This document shows positions 1-8,687 of a stretch of 64,000 nucleotides of DNA, piece by piece. The first letter of the stretch is position 1. Every line of letters begins with the position of its first letter. The translations under genes and the position numbers were made by a program. The stretch comes from Epilithonimonas hispanica (GTDB taxonomy: Bacteria > Bacteroidota > Bacteroidia > Flavobacteriales > Weeksellaceae). A model generated the notes under the pieces. That model made no database searches, had not been told where the DNA came from, and worked only from the letters and a program-made list of their open reading frames with translations. The stretch is from positions 35,952 to 99,951 of the forward strand of contig NZ_QNUG01000014.1 in the NCBI RefSeq assembly GCF_003385395.1, written 5' to 3'.

Positions 1-84
1 TTACTTTAATATGTTTTGGTTCTGGTAGGATAAGCTTAGATCATTTATTATTCAGAAAAAACGCAAAAGCTTCCGATTAATAAG

Positions 85-112
85 AAAGCTGCATCAATTA
101 AGGCGCAGCTTT
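85..112 (-). terminator. Probable lepA terminator
   Basis: An 8-bp inverted repeat (arms 85-92 and 105-112) lies just past the lepA stop. On the minus strand a T-rich run follows it. The U-tract is interrupted, so this is a weak call. I see no gene in 1-84. Confidence 0.5.
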
Positions 113-126
113 TATCATTTTTATTT

Positions 127-1923
127 TTAGTCGTTAAGCTTCAAAACAGCCATAAAAGCTGATTGTGGAACCTCTACTCGACCAATTTGTTTCATCTTTT
201 TCTTACCTTCTTTTTGTTTCTCCAAAAGTTTACGCTTTCTGGAAATATCACCTCCGTAACATTTTGCGGTAACGTCTTTTCTTAAAGCTTTGATGGTTTC
301 TCTTGCGATAACTTTCGTTCCTAAAGCGGCCTGAACTGCAATATCAAACTGTTGTCTCGGAATCAGTTCACGAAGTTTTTCACACATTTTTTTACCAATG
401 TGATAAGCGTTAGAATCGTGAATCAATGAAGATAAAGCATCTACCATATCGCCATTAATCAAAATATCCATTTTCACCAACTTCGAAGCTCGGAATCCAA
501 TTGGATGATAATCAAAAGACGCATAACCTTTGGAAATAGATTTCAATCTGTCATAGAAATCGAAAACCACTTCAGCTAATGGCATATTGAAAATCAATTC
601 TACTCTTTCGGAAGTCAAGTAACTTTGGTTAACAATTTCGCCTCTTTTCTCAATACAAAGTGTCATCACCGCTCCAACAAAATCAGATTTTGTGATGATA
701 GAGGCTTTGATAAAAGGTTCTTCTACACGATCCATTATGGATGGATCCATCATTTCTGATGGGTTATTGATCAAGATTGGAACTTCTGGTTCTTTTTTAG
801 AATATCCAAAATAAGATACGTTGGGAACCGTGGTAATCACGTTCATATTGAATTCTCTATCCAAACGTTCCTGAACAATTTCCATATGCAACATCCCTAA
901 GAATCCGCATCGGAAACCAAAACCAAGCGCTGCCGAACTTTCCGGCTCGAAAACCAAAGAAGCGTCATTCAACCTTAATTTTTCAAGGGAAAATCTCAAC
1001 TCTTCAAAATCTTCTGAATCGATAGGATAAATTCCGGCAAAAACCATTGGTTTTACTTCTTCAAAACCTTCAATCGGTCCTGCTGCAGGTTTTTCAAAAG
1101 AAGTAATCGTATCACCAACTTTAACTTCCCTGGCATCTTTGATTCCCGAAACCAGATAACCTACGTCACCACATCCGATGGTTTTCTTTGGAACCTGTTT
1201 GAGTTTCAGTGTTCCGACCTCATCGGCTCCATATTCCTTTCCAGTGGCGAAAAATTTGATTTTTTCGTTTTTAGAAATGCTTCCGTTCACCACTTTGAAA
1301 TATGCTTCAATTCCTCTGAACGGATTGTAAACAGAGTCAAAAATCAAAGCTTGAAGCGGCGCATCCGGATTACCAACCGGTGCCGGAATTCTTTCAACAA
1401 TTTGCTCTAATAAATGGTGAACGCCTTCTCCCGTTTTTCCAGACACTCTCAAAACATCTTCATAGTCGCAACCGATTAGATTCATAATTTCGTCGGTCAC
1501 TTCTTCTGGATTTGCAGAAGGTAAATCGATTTTATTAAGAATAGGAATGATTGTTAAATCATTCTCTAAAGCCAAATAAAGGTTAGAAATCGTTTGAGCC
1601 TGAATACTTTGCGCAGCATCTACAATCAAAAGTGCGCCTTCGCAAGCGGCAATGGAACGAGAAACCTCGTATGAGAAATCTACGTGTCCTGGTGTATCGA
1701 TTAGATTAAGAACAAATTTTTCTCCTTTATATTCATAATCCATTTGGATAGCGTGAGACTTGATTGTGATGCCACGCTCTTTCTCAAGATCCATATCATC
1801 AAGCGTCTGAGATTGCAATTCTCTTTGCGTAACGGTATTTGTATATTCTAAAAGACGATCTGCCAATGTACTTTTACCGTGGTCGATATGTGCAATGATG
1901 CAGAAATTCCTGATATTTTTCAT
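127..1923 (-). CDS. lepA: Elongation factor 4 (LepA), ribosomal back-translocase GTPase
   Basis: A 598-residue translational GTPase, the normal LepA length. It acts on ribosomes in the cytoplasm and remodels stalled elongation complexes. The P-loop AHIDHGKST is at residues 11-19, followed by the DTPGHVDF switch II motif near 76-83 and NKID near 130. After the G domain come domain II, the EF-G-like domains III and V, and the lysine-rich LepA C-terminus ending near KLND. The start is the first Met, right before the conserved [18 protein letters not shown] opening. It is transcribed alone, divergent from bamD, and a TAnnTTTG box lies 19 nt upstream. Identification is secure. Confidence 0.97.
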   Translation of the reverse strand: MKNIRNFCIIAHIDHGKSTLADRLLEYTNTVTQRELQSQTLDDMDLEKERGITIKSHAIQMDYEYKGEKFVLNLIDTPGHVDFSYEVSRSIAACEGALLIVDAAQSIQAQTISNLYLALENDLTIIPILNKIDLPSANPEEVTDEIMNLIGCDYEDVLRVSGKTGEGVHHLLEQIVERIPAPVGNPDAPLQALIFDSVYNPFRGIEAYFKVVNGSISKNEKIKFFATGKEYGADEVGTLKLKQVPKKTIGCGDVGYLVSGIKDAREVKVGDTITSFEKPAAGPIEGFEEVKPMVFAGIYPIDSEDFEELRFSLEKLRLNDASLVFEPESSAALGFGFRCGFLGMLHMEIVQERLDREFNMNVITTVPNVSYFGYSKKEPEVPILINNPSEMMDPSIMDRVEEPFIKASIITKSDFVGAVMTLCIEKRGEIVNQSYLTSERVELIFNMPLAEVVFDFYDRLKSISKGYASFDYHPIGFRASKLVKMDILINGDMVDALSSLIHDSNAYHIGKKMCEKLRELIPRQQFDIAVQAALGTKVIARETIKALRKDVTAKCYGGDISRKRKLLEKQKEGKKKMKQIGRVEVPQSAFMAVLKLND

Positions 1924-1942
1924 TTATAATTCTTGTAATTTG

Positions 1943-1950
1943 CAAAAATA
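1943..1950 (-). promoter_or_regulatory. -7 promoter box for lepA
   Basis: The minus-strand sequence TATTTTTG matches the Bacteroidetes -7 consensus TAnnTTTG. It lies 19 nt before the lepA ATG in the divergent lepA-bamD spacer. Confidence 0.6.
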
Positions 1951-2085
1951 CATTTTTTTAAGATGTAAAAAAACGCTTATATATATTGTCGCTAATTTCT
2001 AAAATGATTTTCATTAGTTTCCTAAGCCAATTCAAAGAAAAAACGTTAATCTTTCATAAAAAAAAGAGATTGATGAAAAAAGTTT

Positions 2086-2093
2086 TATTTTTG
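2086..2093 (+). promoter_or_regulatory. -7 promoter box for bamD
   Basis: TATTTTTG matches TAnnTTTG and lies about 45 nt before the bamD ATG, giving a leader of usual length. Confidence 0.6.
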
Positions 2094-2138
2094 CAAATTA
2101 ATAATATTCAATATATCAGAATATTCTGACGATTACAC

Positions 2139-3131
2139 ATGAAGAAATATATTAGTTTGATGTTGATGTCTGTCGTTCTATTGTCTTGTAAGACAGAAAT
2201 GGACAGAGCGATGAAGAGTGCGGACAAAGATTTTATCTTAAAAGTTGCTAACGAAAAATTTGCAAAGAAAAAATGGTCAGATGCTTTGGCATTATACGAC
2301 AGATTACCCAACCTTGTAGCTGGGACGGATGATGCTCCTAATGTTGTTTTCAATTCAGCTTACGCTAATTACTACGACAAAAACTATAGATTGGCGGCTA
2401 ACCAGTTCAAGAACTTTGTTATCAGTTTCCCTCAAGATCCTAGAAAAGAAGAGGCTGCTTATTTGTCTGCGCTTTGTTATTATGAAGGATCTTTGCAATA
2501 TAATCTGGATCAAAGTAATACCGAATCGGCAATCACAGAATTGCAAAACTTCTTGAATGATTATCCAGACTCTGAGCGTTCCAAAAACATCACTCAGCTT
2601 GTGGATGAGTTGACTTATAAGTTGGAGTTTAAAGCGTTTGAAAACGCTAGGCAATATTATAAAATGGGAGAATACAAAGCGGCTGCTGTAACTTTTGAAA
2701 ATGTTTTGGAGGATTTCCCAGCAACTAAGTTGAGACCAAAGATCTACGATATCATTATGAAATCTAAATACGAATTGGCAATCAACTCTATTTATGATCT
2801 TAAAAAAGAAAGACTAGATAATGCTATTGCCTATACAAAAAGAATTTCTACAGAACTTCCTAATTCCGAATACTCTAAAACAGCAGAGGATCTAAATACG
2901 AAATTAGAAGCCGAAAAAATTAAATTTGCTGCTTTGCAAGTAGAAGTAGAAAAAAGAAAAGCAGAATACGACGCAAAAGTTAAAAATGCTGAAGCTAAGG
3001 AAAACGAGAAAAAAGAATTAGCGCAAGAAAAACATCAAGCTAAGATGGAAAAATCCGCAGATCAGGCTAGAAGAGACAGTGCAAAGGTAAATTCGCCAGA
3101 ACCACAAGCTACTTTCAAGTTTAAAAGATAA
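2139..3131 (+). CDS. bamD: Outer membrane protein assembly factor BamD
   Basis: A 330-residue lipoprotein of the BAM complex, which inserts beta-barrel proteins into the outer membrane. The N-terminus is a lipoprotein signal with lipobox LLSC and the acylated Cys at 17. Residues about 30-250 form TPR-like helical pairs typical of BamD/YfiO, including FAKKKWSDALALYDRL and NYRLAANQF. From about 262 the protein is a lysine/glutamate-rich, probably coiled-coil tail longer than in E. coli BamD. It is followed at 33 nt by rpoZ, an order I know from flavobacteria. Function is inferred from family and context. Confidence 0.9.
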   Translation: MKKYISLMLMSVVLLSCKTEMDRAMKSADKDFILKVANEKFAKKKWSDALALYDRLPNLVAGTDDAPNVVFNSAYANYYDKNYRLAANQFKNFVISFPQDPRKEEAAYLSALCYYEGSLQYNLDQSNTESAITELQNFLNDYPDSERSKNITQLVDELTYKLEFKAFENARQYYKMGEYKAAAVTFENVLEDFPATKLRPKIYDIIMKSKYELAINSIYDLKKERLDNAIAYTKRISTELPNSEYSKTAEDLNTKLEAEKIKFAALQVEVEKRKAEYDAKVKNAEAKENEKKELAQEKHQAKMEKSADQARRDSAKVNSPEPQATFKFKR

Positions 3132-3135
3132 TTAG

Positions 3136-3143
3136 TATATTTG
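3136..3143 (+). promoter_or_regulatory. -7 promoter box for rpoZ
   Basis: TATATTTG begins 5 nt after the bamD stop and ends 21 nt before the rpoZ ATG. rpoZ may therefore be made both by read-through and from its own promoter. Confidence 0.6.
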
Positions 3144-3164
3144 CCACCCTAAACAATTCGTTCA

Positions 3165-3488
3165 ATGAGCCTTAAAGATACAAAAGCAGAAGTAAGCACA
3201 ATCACTTACGACAAAGATAAAATCGAAGAAAAAGTAGGTAGCATCTATGAGGCTATCGTAATCATGGGTAAAAGAGCAGAGCAAATCAATGCTGAGATCC
3301 GTTCTGAACTACACGGGAAACTAGACGAGTTTGCTGTTCACAACTCTACTTTGGAAGAAGTTTTTGAAAACAGAGAGCAAATCGAAATCTCTAAGCATTA
3401 TGAAAAAATGCCCAAACCCACATCTATCGCTATCAGAGAATGGCTAGATGATGAGATCTATTACAGAAAAACGGAAGAAAAAAACTAA
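3165..3488 (+). CDS. rpoZ: RNA polymerase omega subunit, Bacteroidetes type
   Basis: A 107-residue acidic protein matching the flavobacterial omega-like family. The IYEAIVIMGKRAEQIN segment (about residues 28-43) corresponds to the conserved omega helix that clamps the beta-prime C-terminus, where other phyla have a similar ALVAxKRAxQL helix. It helps assemble and stabilise RNA polymerase. It lies between bamD and coaBC, with its own promoter box and a strong terminator behind it. The assignment rests on the helix motif and the conserved neighbourhood. Overall similarity to proteobacterial omega is low. Confidence 0.85.
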   Translation: MSLKDTKAEVSTITYDKDKIEEKVGSIYEAIVIMGKRAEQINAEIRSELHGKLDEFAVHNSTLEEVFENREQIEISKHYEKMPKPTSIAIREWLDDEIYYRKTEEKN

Positions 3489-3510
3489 TTTTTTTCCATT
3501 AAAAAATATA

Positions 3511-3552
3511 AAACCGTCTTATTGAATTAATGTTCAATAAGACGGTTTTTTT
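3511..3552 (+). terminator. Intrinsic terminator after rpoZ
   Basis: A perfect 16-bp stem (3511-3526 with 3533-3548) and 6-nt loop is followed by a T-run. It closes the bamD-rpoZ unit. Confidence 0.9.
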
Positions 3553-3597
3553 GTTATTAAAATTATTAATACTTTCGTTAATAAAAATCAAAACAAA

Positions 3598-4791
3598 ATG
3601 AGTTTACAAGGTAAAAAAATCATCCTTGGAATTACAGGTGGAATTGCTGCATACAAAATGAATTATCTGGTTCGGGATCTTATAAAATCAGGAGCCGAAG
3701 TGAAAATTATTTTGACAAAATCAGCAGAACAGTTTGTCTCTGCGCTCACACTTTCTACACTAAGTAAAAACAAAGTTTACACCGATTTTTATGACGAGAA
3801 CAAAACCTGGAATAACCATGTAGAATTGGCACTTTGGGCGGACTTACTACTCATAGCCCCTTGTACCGCTAACACTTTATCAAAGATTACGACTGGAGTT
3901 TGTGACAATCTATTAATGGCTGTTTATATGTCAGCAAAATGCCCCGTAGTTATAGCACCAGCAATGGATTTGGATATGTACGCTCACCCAACAGTCACCA
4001 AAAATTTGCAAACGGCTGAAAGTTTCGGACATCTAATCATTCCTGCAGAATTTGGAGAACTAGCAAGCGGATTAGTTGGACAAGGTAGATTAGCAGAGCC
4101 GGAAACGATTTTTTCTTTTATTAAAAACCAGTTTGATGAAGCTAAAGAAACATTTGCAGGTAAAAAATTCTTGATTACGGCTGGCCCAACTTATGAAAAT
4201 ATAGACCCAGTAAGATTCATTGGAAATCATTCTTCCGGTAAAATGGGATTTGATTTAGCAAAAGAAGCGGCAAAGAGAGGCGCAAAAGTGATTCTAATTT
4301 CTGGACCTTCTTCTCAAAAAATAGATAATAAGAATATTACACTTCACAAGATAACCTCAGCGAAAGAAATGTTTGATGAAGTCTTCAAATACTATGATTC
4401 CGCTGATGTTGCGATAATGAGCGCAGCGGTTGCAGATTATACTCCGAAAGTAAAAGCAACAGAAAAAATCAAGAAAAACGAGAACGAATTAACGATAGAA
4501 TTGGTTAAAAACAAAGACATTCTCAGAACAATGGGTGAACAAAAAAAGAATCAATTTTTGGTTGGTTTTGCTTTAGAAACTCAGAATGAAGAAGAAAATG
4601 CTAAAGTAAAATTGGTGAAGAAGAATCTGGATTTAATCGTTCTTAATTCCCTTCGGGACGAAGGCGCAGGTTTTGCCAATGAGACAAACAAAGTCAAATT
4701 TTTCACACCAACCGAGGAACAATCATTTTCTTTGAAATCAAAAGAAGAAGTTGCAAAAGACATCTTGAATTTTATTGAAGAAAAATTGTAA
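3598..4791 (+). CDS. coaBC: Bifunctional phosphopantothenoylcysteine decarboxylase / phosphopantothenate-cysteine ligase
   Basis: A 397-residue bifunctional coenzyme A synthesis enzyme. The N-terminal CoaC flavoprotein half shows GITGGI at 11-16, the catalytic His74 in the NHVEL segment and the APCTANT motif at 87-93. It decarboxylates phosphopantothenoylcysteine to phosphopantetheine. The C-terminal CoaB half starts near residue 190 with ITAGPTYENIDPVR and contains HSSGKMG, SAAVADY and KNKDIL, as expected for the CTP-dependent cysteine ligase. Length is typical. It follows the rpoZ terminator, so it probably has its own promoter; the nearest candidate (TACTTTCG) has one mismatch. Confidence 0.96.
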   Translation: MSLQGKKIILGITGGIAAYKMNYLVRDLIKSGAEVKIILTKSAEQFVSALTLSTLSKNKVYTDFYDENKTWNNHVELALWADLLLIAPCTANTLSKITTGVCDNLLMAVYMSAKCPVVIAPAMDLDMYAHPTVTKNLQTAESFGHLIIPAEFGELASGLVGQGRLAEPETIFSFIKNQFDEAKETFAGKKFLITAGPTYENIDPVRFIGNHSSGKMGFDLAKEAAKRGAKVILISGPSSQKIDNKNITLHKITSAKEMFDEVFKYYDSADVAIMSAAVADYTPKVKATEKIKKNENELTIELVKNKDILRTMGEQKKNQFLVGFALETQNEEENAKVKLVKKNLDLIVLNSLRDEGAGFANETNKVKFFTPTEEQSFSLKSKEEVAKDILNFIEEKL

Positions 4792-4881
4792 CAAAAACAA
4801 TAGTTTTCCGTTATTATTTTGTCCTAGTTGGGATTATTTTTTTGACTAAGAATCCTTATTTTTACAAACATTTTTATTTGA

Positions 4882-5787
4882 ATGAAAAAACTACTTTATA
4901 TAATTTGTGCTTTACTTTTCTCACAAACAGCTTTTTCGCAAGAGCTTTTGGCGAATGTGCAGATTAATAATCAACAGATAGCAGGAAGTAATACACAGGT
5001 TTTCCGAACATTGGAAAAAGGACTGCGAGATTTCATCAACAATACCAGTTGGACCGGCAAAAAACTTCAGAATTTTGAAAAGATCAAATGCAATTTTGCC
5101 ATTGTCATTTCGGACCGTCCGTCCAATAACAGCTTCAAAGGTTCGCTTGTAGTCCAAGCAACCAGGCCGGTTTTCAATTCTCAATACGAAACGCCTTTGA
5201 TGAATATCAACGACACTAGTTTTTCTTTTGAATACAACGAAAACGAGAATTTGATCTTCAACGAGAGACAGTTCTCTGGCAAAAACCTCATCGATGTCAT
5301 CAGTTTTTATATCTACACCATATTAGGATATGATGGCGACAGCTTTCAGTTAAAAGGAGGACAACCTTGGTTTGACAAAGCTTTTAAAATTGCTCAAAAC
5401 TCTCAGAATCAAAACTATGAAGGTTGGAACCAGATAGAAAGTCAAAGAAATAGAGGTTCTTTGATCTCTGGCTTACAAAACGAAAACACATCTACCTTGC
5501 GAACTGTTTATTACAGCTATCATCGTTCGGGTCTAGATAATTTGGCAAAACCAGATCAGGGGCCAGCTAAGAAAACGATTGCAGAATCTCTGATGCAGCT
5601 TAAGTTCTATGAGAATAATTTTCAGATGAATTATGCTTTCGGTGTTTTCATGGAAAGTAAAAGTACAGAGATATTCAACATTTTTGATACGGGGAACAAT
5701 GCATCTGTCAACATCAGCGAACTCAAAACTTTGATGTCTACATTAGCTCCAAAAGATATTGATAGCAAATGGAATAAGTGGAAATAA
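4882..5787 (+). CDS. DUF4835 family exported protein
   Basis: A 301-residue protein of the DUF4835 family found next to coaBC and recN in Bacteroidetes. Residues 1-19 are a signal peptide ending FSQTAFSQ, consistent with cleavage by signal peptidase I. The mature part is rich in Asn, Gln and aromatic residues and includes a conserved segment around IDVISFYIYTILGYDGDSF. No catalytic motif is recognisable. It probably acts in the periplasm or at the cell surface. The constant neighbourhood suggests a housekeeping role, but its function is unknown. Confidence 0.85.
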   Translation: MKKLLYIICALLFSQTAFSQELLANVQINNQQIAGSNTQVFRTLEKGLRDFINNTSWTGKKLQNFEKIKCNFAIVISDRPSNNSFKGSLVVQATRPVFNSQYETPLMNINDTSFSFEYNENENLIFNERQFSGKNLIDVISFYIYTILGYDGDSFQLKGGQPWFDKAFKIAQNSQNQNYEGWNQIESQRNRGSLISGLQNENTSTLRTVYYSYHRSGLDNLAKPDQGPAKKTIAESLMQLKFYENNFQMNYAFGVFMESKSTEIFNIFDTGNNASVNISELKTLMSTLAPKDIDSKWNKWK

Positions 5788-5818
5788 CAATTTTTAATTG
5801 CTAATTGTTAATTTTATT
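5788..5818. repeat. Short heptad word array before recN
   Basis: The DUF4835-recN spacer contains three consecutive 7-nt words, TAATTGC, TAATTGT and TAATTTT (5795-5815). It is a small example of the phased word arrays found at other junctions in this window. Confidence 0.5.
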
Positions 5819-7468
5819 ATGCTTTCTAGAATTTTCATTCAAAATTTTGCGTTAATCGATCAATTAGAAATCGATTTAAAAAACGGGCTACAAGTTATTA
5901 CCGGAGAAACTGGCGCGGGAAAATCTATCATTCTTGGCGCTCTCCGTTTGATAATGGGCGAAAGAGCAGATGCTAAATCCTTTGCTAAATCTGACGCCAA
6001 AAGTATCGTAGAAACCGAATTCCAAATCAATAAGAATTTCAAAGAATTTTTCGATGATCATGATCTCGATTTTGAAGAGCAAAGCATCATTAGAAGAGAA
6101 ATTTTACCCAGCGGAAAATCTAGAGCTTTCATCAATGATGTTCCTGTAACACTGGATATTTTGAAGGAATTGTCTTCTAGATTGATTGACATCCATTCTC
6201 AGTTTGAAACCTCTAATCTTTTTACAGAAGAATTTCAGTTTGGAATTCTGGACGGATTGGCAAAAAACAAATCATTGTTGTCCGATTACCAAAATTATTA
6301 CTCTAGTTATCAGAATACCAAAAGAGAAATTGAGCAGCTGAAATCTGCTCTTGCCGAAAATAATAAAGAATCTGATTACAAAAACTTCCTCCTTTCCGAA
6401 TTGGAAGAAATGCAATTGGATGATCTTGATTTTGAAGAGATTCAGAATCAACTCAATATTCAAGAAAATGCAGGACAAATCAGTGAAAATCTTTCTGAAA
6501 TATTATCAAAACTGAATCAGGATGATTTTGGCGTTTTATCTAATATTTTTGAAGCTAAAAACAAGTTGAGTAAACTTTCCGAATTATCTTCTGAATATCA
6601 AGACCTCAGCCAAAGGTTGGAAACCGCTTATCTGGAACTGAAAGACATTAATACGGAAATCGAAAACAAAGCTGAAAATCTGGAGATCGACCCGAATCTT
6701 TTGCAAGCTTTGCTAATGACAGTCAACCGGCTGAATTCACTTTTTCTAAAACATCAAGTGAATGATATCACTGGGCTTTTGGAAATAAGAGAAGAGCTAT
6801 CCTCTAGCCAAAACTCTCTTGAAACGATTGAAAGTCAAATCGAGGAAAAAGAGAAAAACCTTAAACTGATTGAAAAAGAGCTCCAATCTCTAAGTCAAAA
6901 ATTATCAGAAAACAGAAAGAAATTTTCTTCGGATCTTGAAAATCAAGCGAAAGAAATTTTCGCAAAACTAGGTCTAGAAAAAGCTATCCTGAAAATAGAA
7001 TTAACAGATTCTTCTGCTTATAATCTTCACGGAAAAAATAATATTCAAATTTTGTTTCAGGCCAATTCAGGATTCCCTTTGAAACCTATCCAAGGTGCTG
7101 TTTCTGGTGGAGAACGTTCTAGGGTAATGCTCGCCATCAAAAAAATAATGGCACAGAATAATGCCCTTCCTACATTGATTCTTGATGAAATTGACACCGG
7201 AGTTTCCGGAAGAATTGCTGAAGAAATGGGAAAATTAATGCAGGAAATGGCTCAGGATCTTCAATTGATTGTTATCACGCACTTGGCGCAAGTTGCTGCC
7301 AAAGGAAACCAGAATTACAAAGTGGTGAAATTTGATGAAAATGCTATTACAAAAACCACTATTGTAAAATTATCAGAAAATGAAAAACTGAACGAAATTG
7401 CTCAGTTGATTTCCGGTTCTAAGATTACAGATGCTGCTATTTCTCAAGCTAAAGAACTTATAAAATAA
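5819..7468 (+). CDS. recN: DNA repair protein RecN
   Basis: A 549-residue SMC-like ATPase that acts early in double-strand break repair. Walker A GETGAGKS is at 29-36. A long central coiled coil (about 150-380) separates it from the C-terminal ABC signature SGGERSR and the Walker B segment LILDEIDTGVSG. The start is the ATG at 5819, giving MLSRIFIQNF. A TTG seven codons upstream would add residues not expected in the family. It ends in a shared bidirectional terminator facing the thioredoxin-like gene. Confidence 0.95.
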   Translation: MLSRIFIQNFALIDQLEIDLKNGLQVITGETGAGKSIILGALRLIMGERADAKSFAKSDAKSIVETEFQINKNFKEFFDDHDLDFEEQSIIRREILPSGKSRAFINDVPVTLDILKELSSRLIDIHSQFETSNLFTEEFQFGILDGLAKNKSLLSDYQNYYSSYQNTKREIEQLKSALAENNKESDYKNFLLSELEEMQLDDLDFEEIQNQLNIQENAGQISENLSEILSKLNQDDFGVLSNIFEAKNKLSKLSELSSEYQDLSQRLETAYLELKDINTEIENKAENLEIDPNLLQALLMTVNRLNSLFLKHQVNDITGLLEIREELSSSQNSLETIESQIEEKEKNLKLIEKELQSLSQKLSENRKKFSSDLENQAKEIFAKLGLEKAILKIELTDSSAYNLHGKNNIQILFQANSGFPLKPIQGAVSGGERSRVMLAIKKIMAQNNALPTLILDEIDTGVSGRIAEEMGKLMQEMAQDLQLIVITHLAQVAAKGNQNYKVVKFDENAITKTTIVKLSENEKLNEIAQLISGSKITDAAISQAKELIK

Positions 7469-7498
7469 AAAACCAAAACCAGACTGTTTTGGTTTTTT
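7469..7498. terminator. Bidirectional terminator between recN and thioredoxin-like gene
   Basis: An 11-bp stem (7469-7479 with 7486-7496) and 6-nt loop has A-runs on the left and T-runs on the right. It can end transcription from both converging genes. Confidence 0.85.
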
Positions 7499-7505
7499 AT
7501 TGATA

Positions 7506-8669
7506 CTATTTAATACTATTCAGTAGTTTTTCTGTGTCTTCATAATCCTCACCCGATTTTTTGGCAAGCTCTATTGATTTTTGCGCCCAGACTTTAGCAT
7601 CTTTTTTATTTCCTGTTTTGTTATATAGATTCGCTAACGTATCGGTGTTTGCATAGTTTTCATCTTTTTTAACGGACTCTTGTGCCCAAAGTAAAGCGGT
7701 CTGTAAAGATGACTTTGTAGAGACATTTTCGAAGAAATTCCAAGCAGCACTATTGAGAGCCATAGAAGAAGCTGTTGTGTAATCTTTATAGAGTTCTAAC
7801 ATCAGTTTTTCGTAAGTAGGAATATCTTTATTTCTAAATGCAGTACTCGCTTTTTGAGATAAAATATATTTGGTTGCCTCTTCTTTCCCCACTACTTTTT
7901 CTGCTTCTTTCAAGAACAATTCATCATTATAAGATTTTGTTTCCTTGTTATAAGCCTTCGTCGAGATTGATTTAAGTTTCAGATTATTATTAATTTTATT
8001 ATAAGTAGCCTCAGAAACTACAGCCACGATGTCTGCTTTTTTAGACTCAAAAAGTTGATACAATGGAGATTCTGTATTACTTATAGCATTTAGTAAAAGT
8101 TGAACATCTTCTTTATCCAGGTTATTTTTGGTTGAGAAATAACGATCTAACACTTTAGCCGTAAAATCTGGTTCTGTATAAATTGTAAGTTCTGCAAGGT
8201 TTTTAAGAAAACCAGGCTCTTTTTCACCATCTTCAAATTGTTTTTTCAAAGCTCCGATTCTTCTTTTAGGATCTTGAGCATCTTTAGCAAATTGAAGGAA
8301 ATCTTTTTCTTCCACATATCCCAAAGTCCTATGCACCACTTCTCCATTACCATCTATAAAAAGATAAGTAGGATATGCCGTCACTTTGAATTTCTTCGCC
8401 AACTCTATACCTTCCCCCTTTTCCATATCAATTTTAGCATTTATGAAATTGCTATTATAATAATCTCCCACAGATTGTAGCGTAAAAATATTTTTAGCCA
8501 TCAATTTACATGGTCCACACCAAGTCGTGTAAGAATCTAAGAAGATGATCTTATTTTCTTTTTTAGCCTTAGCTACTATAGATTTGAAATCAGAGTTTTC
8601 AAAAACGATTCCTTGAGAAAAATATAATAATGATGATATGAACGTTAAAAGAAGGAAGATTTTTTTCAT
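7506..8669 (-). CDS. Exported thioredoxin-like protein with helical C-terminus
   Basis: A 387-residue protein with an N-terminal signal peptide ending LLYFSQG near residue 20. The thioredoxin fold spans about 25-145, with the redox motif WCGPC at residues 50-54 and the cis-Pro segment AYPTYLF near 98-104. Residues 150-387 are helical and end in a TPR-like part (WAQESVKKDENYANTDTLA). It is expected to handle thiol-disulfide exchange in the periplasm. It lies 18 nt downstream of the GH3-like gene on the same strand, so the two are probably co-transcribed. The substrate is unknown. Confidence 0.85.
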   Translation of the reverse strand: MKKIFLLLTFISSLLYFSQGIVFENSDFKSIVAKAKKENKIIFLDSYTTWCGPCKLMAKNIFTLQSVGDYYNSNFINAKIDMEKGEGIELAKKFKVTAYPTYLFIDGNGEVVHRTLGYVEEKDFLQFAKDAQDPKRRIGALKKQFEDGEKEPGFLKNLAELTIYTEPDFTAKVLDRYFSTKNNLDKEDVQLLLNAISNTESPLYQLFESKKADIVAVVSEATYNKINNNLKLKSISTKAYNKETKSYNDELFLKEAEKVVGKEEATKYILSQKASTAFRNKDIPTYEKLMLELYKDYTTASSMALNSAAWNFFENVSTKSSLQTALLWAQESVKKDENYANTDTLANLYNKTGNKKDAKVWAQKSIELAKKSGEDYEDTEKLLNSIK

Positions 8670-8687
8670 TGTTTTAATAGTCTGTTT

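Noticed and set aside
5798..5818. TTG as recN start, giving seven extra residues
   Set aside because: The extra codons are made of the heptad words of the spacer, while the ATG at 5819 gives the family-typical N-terminus.
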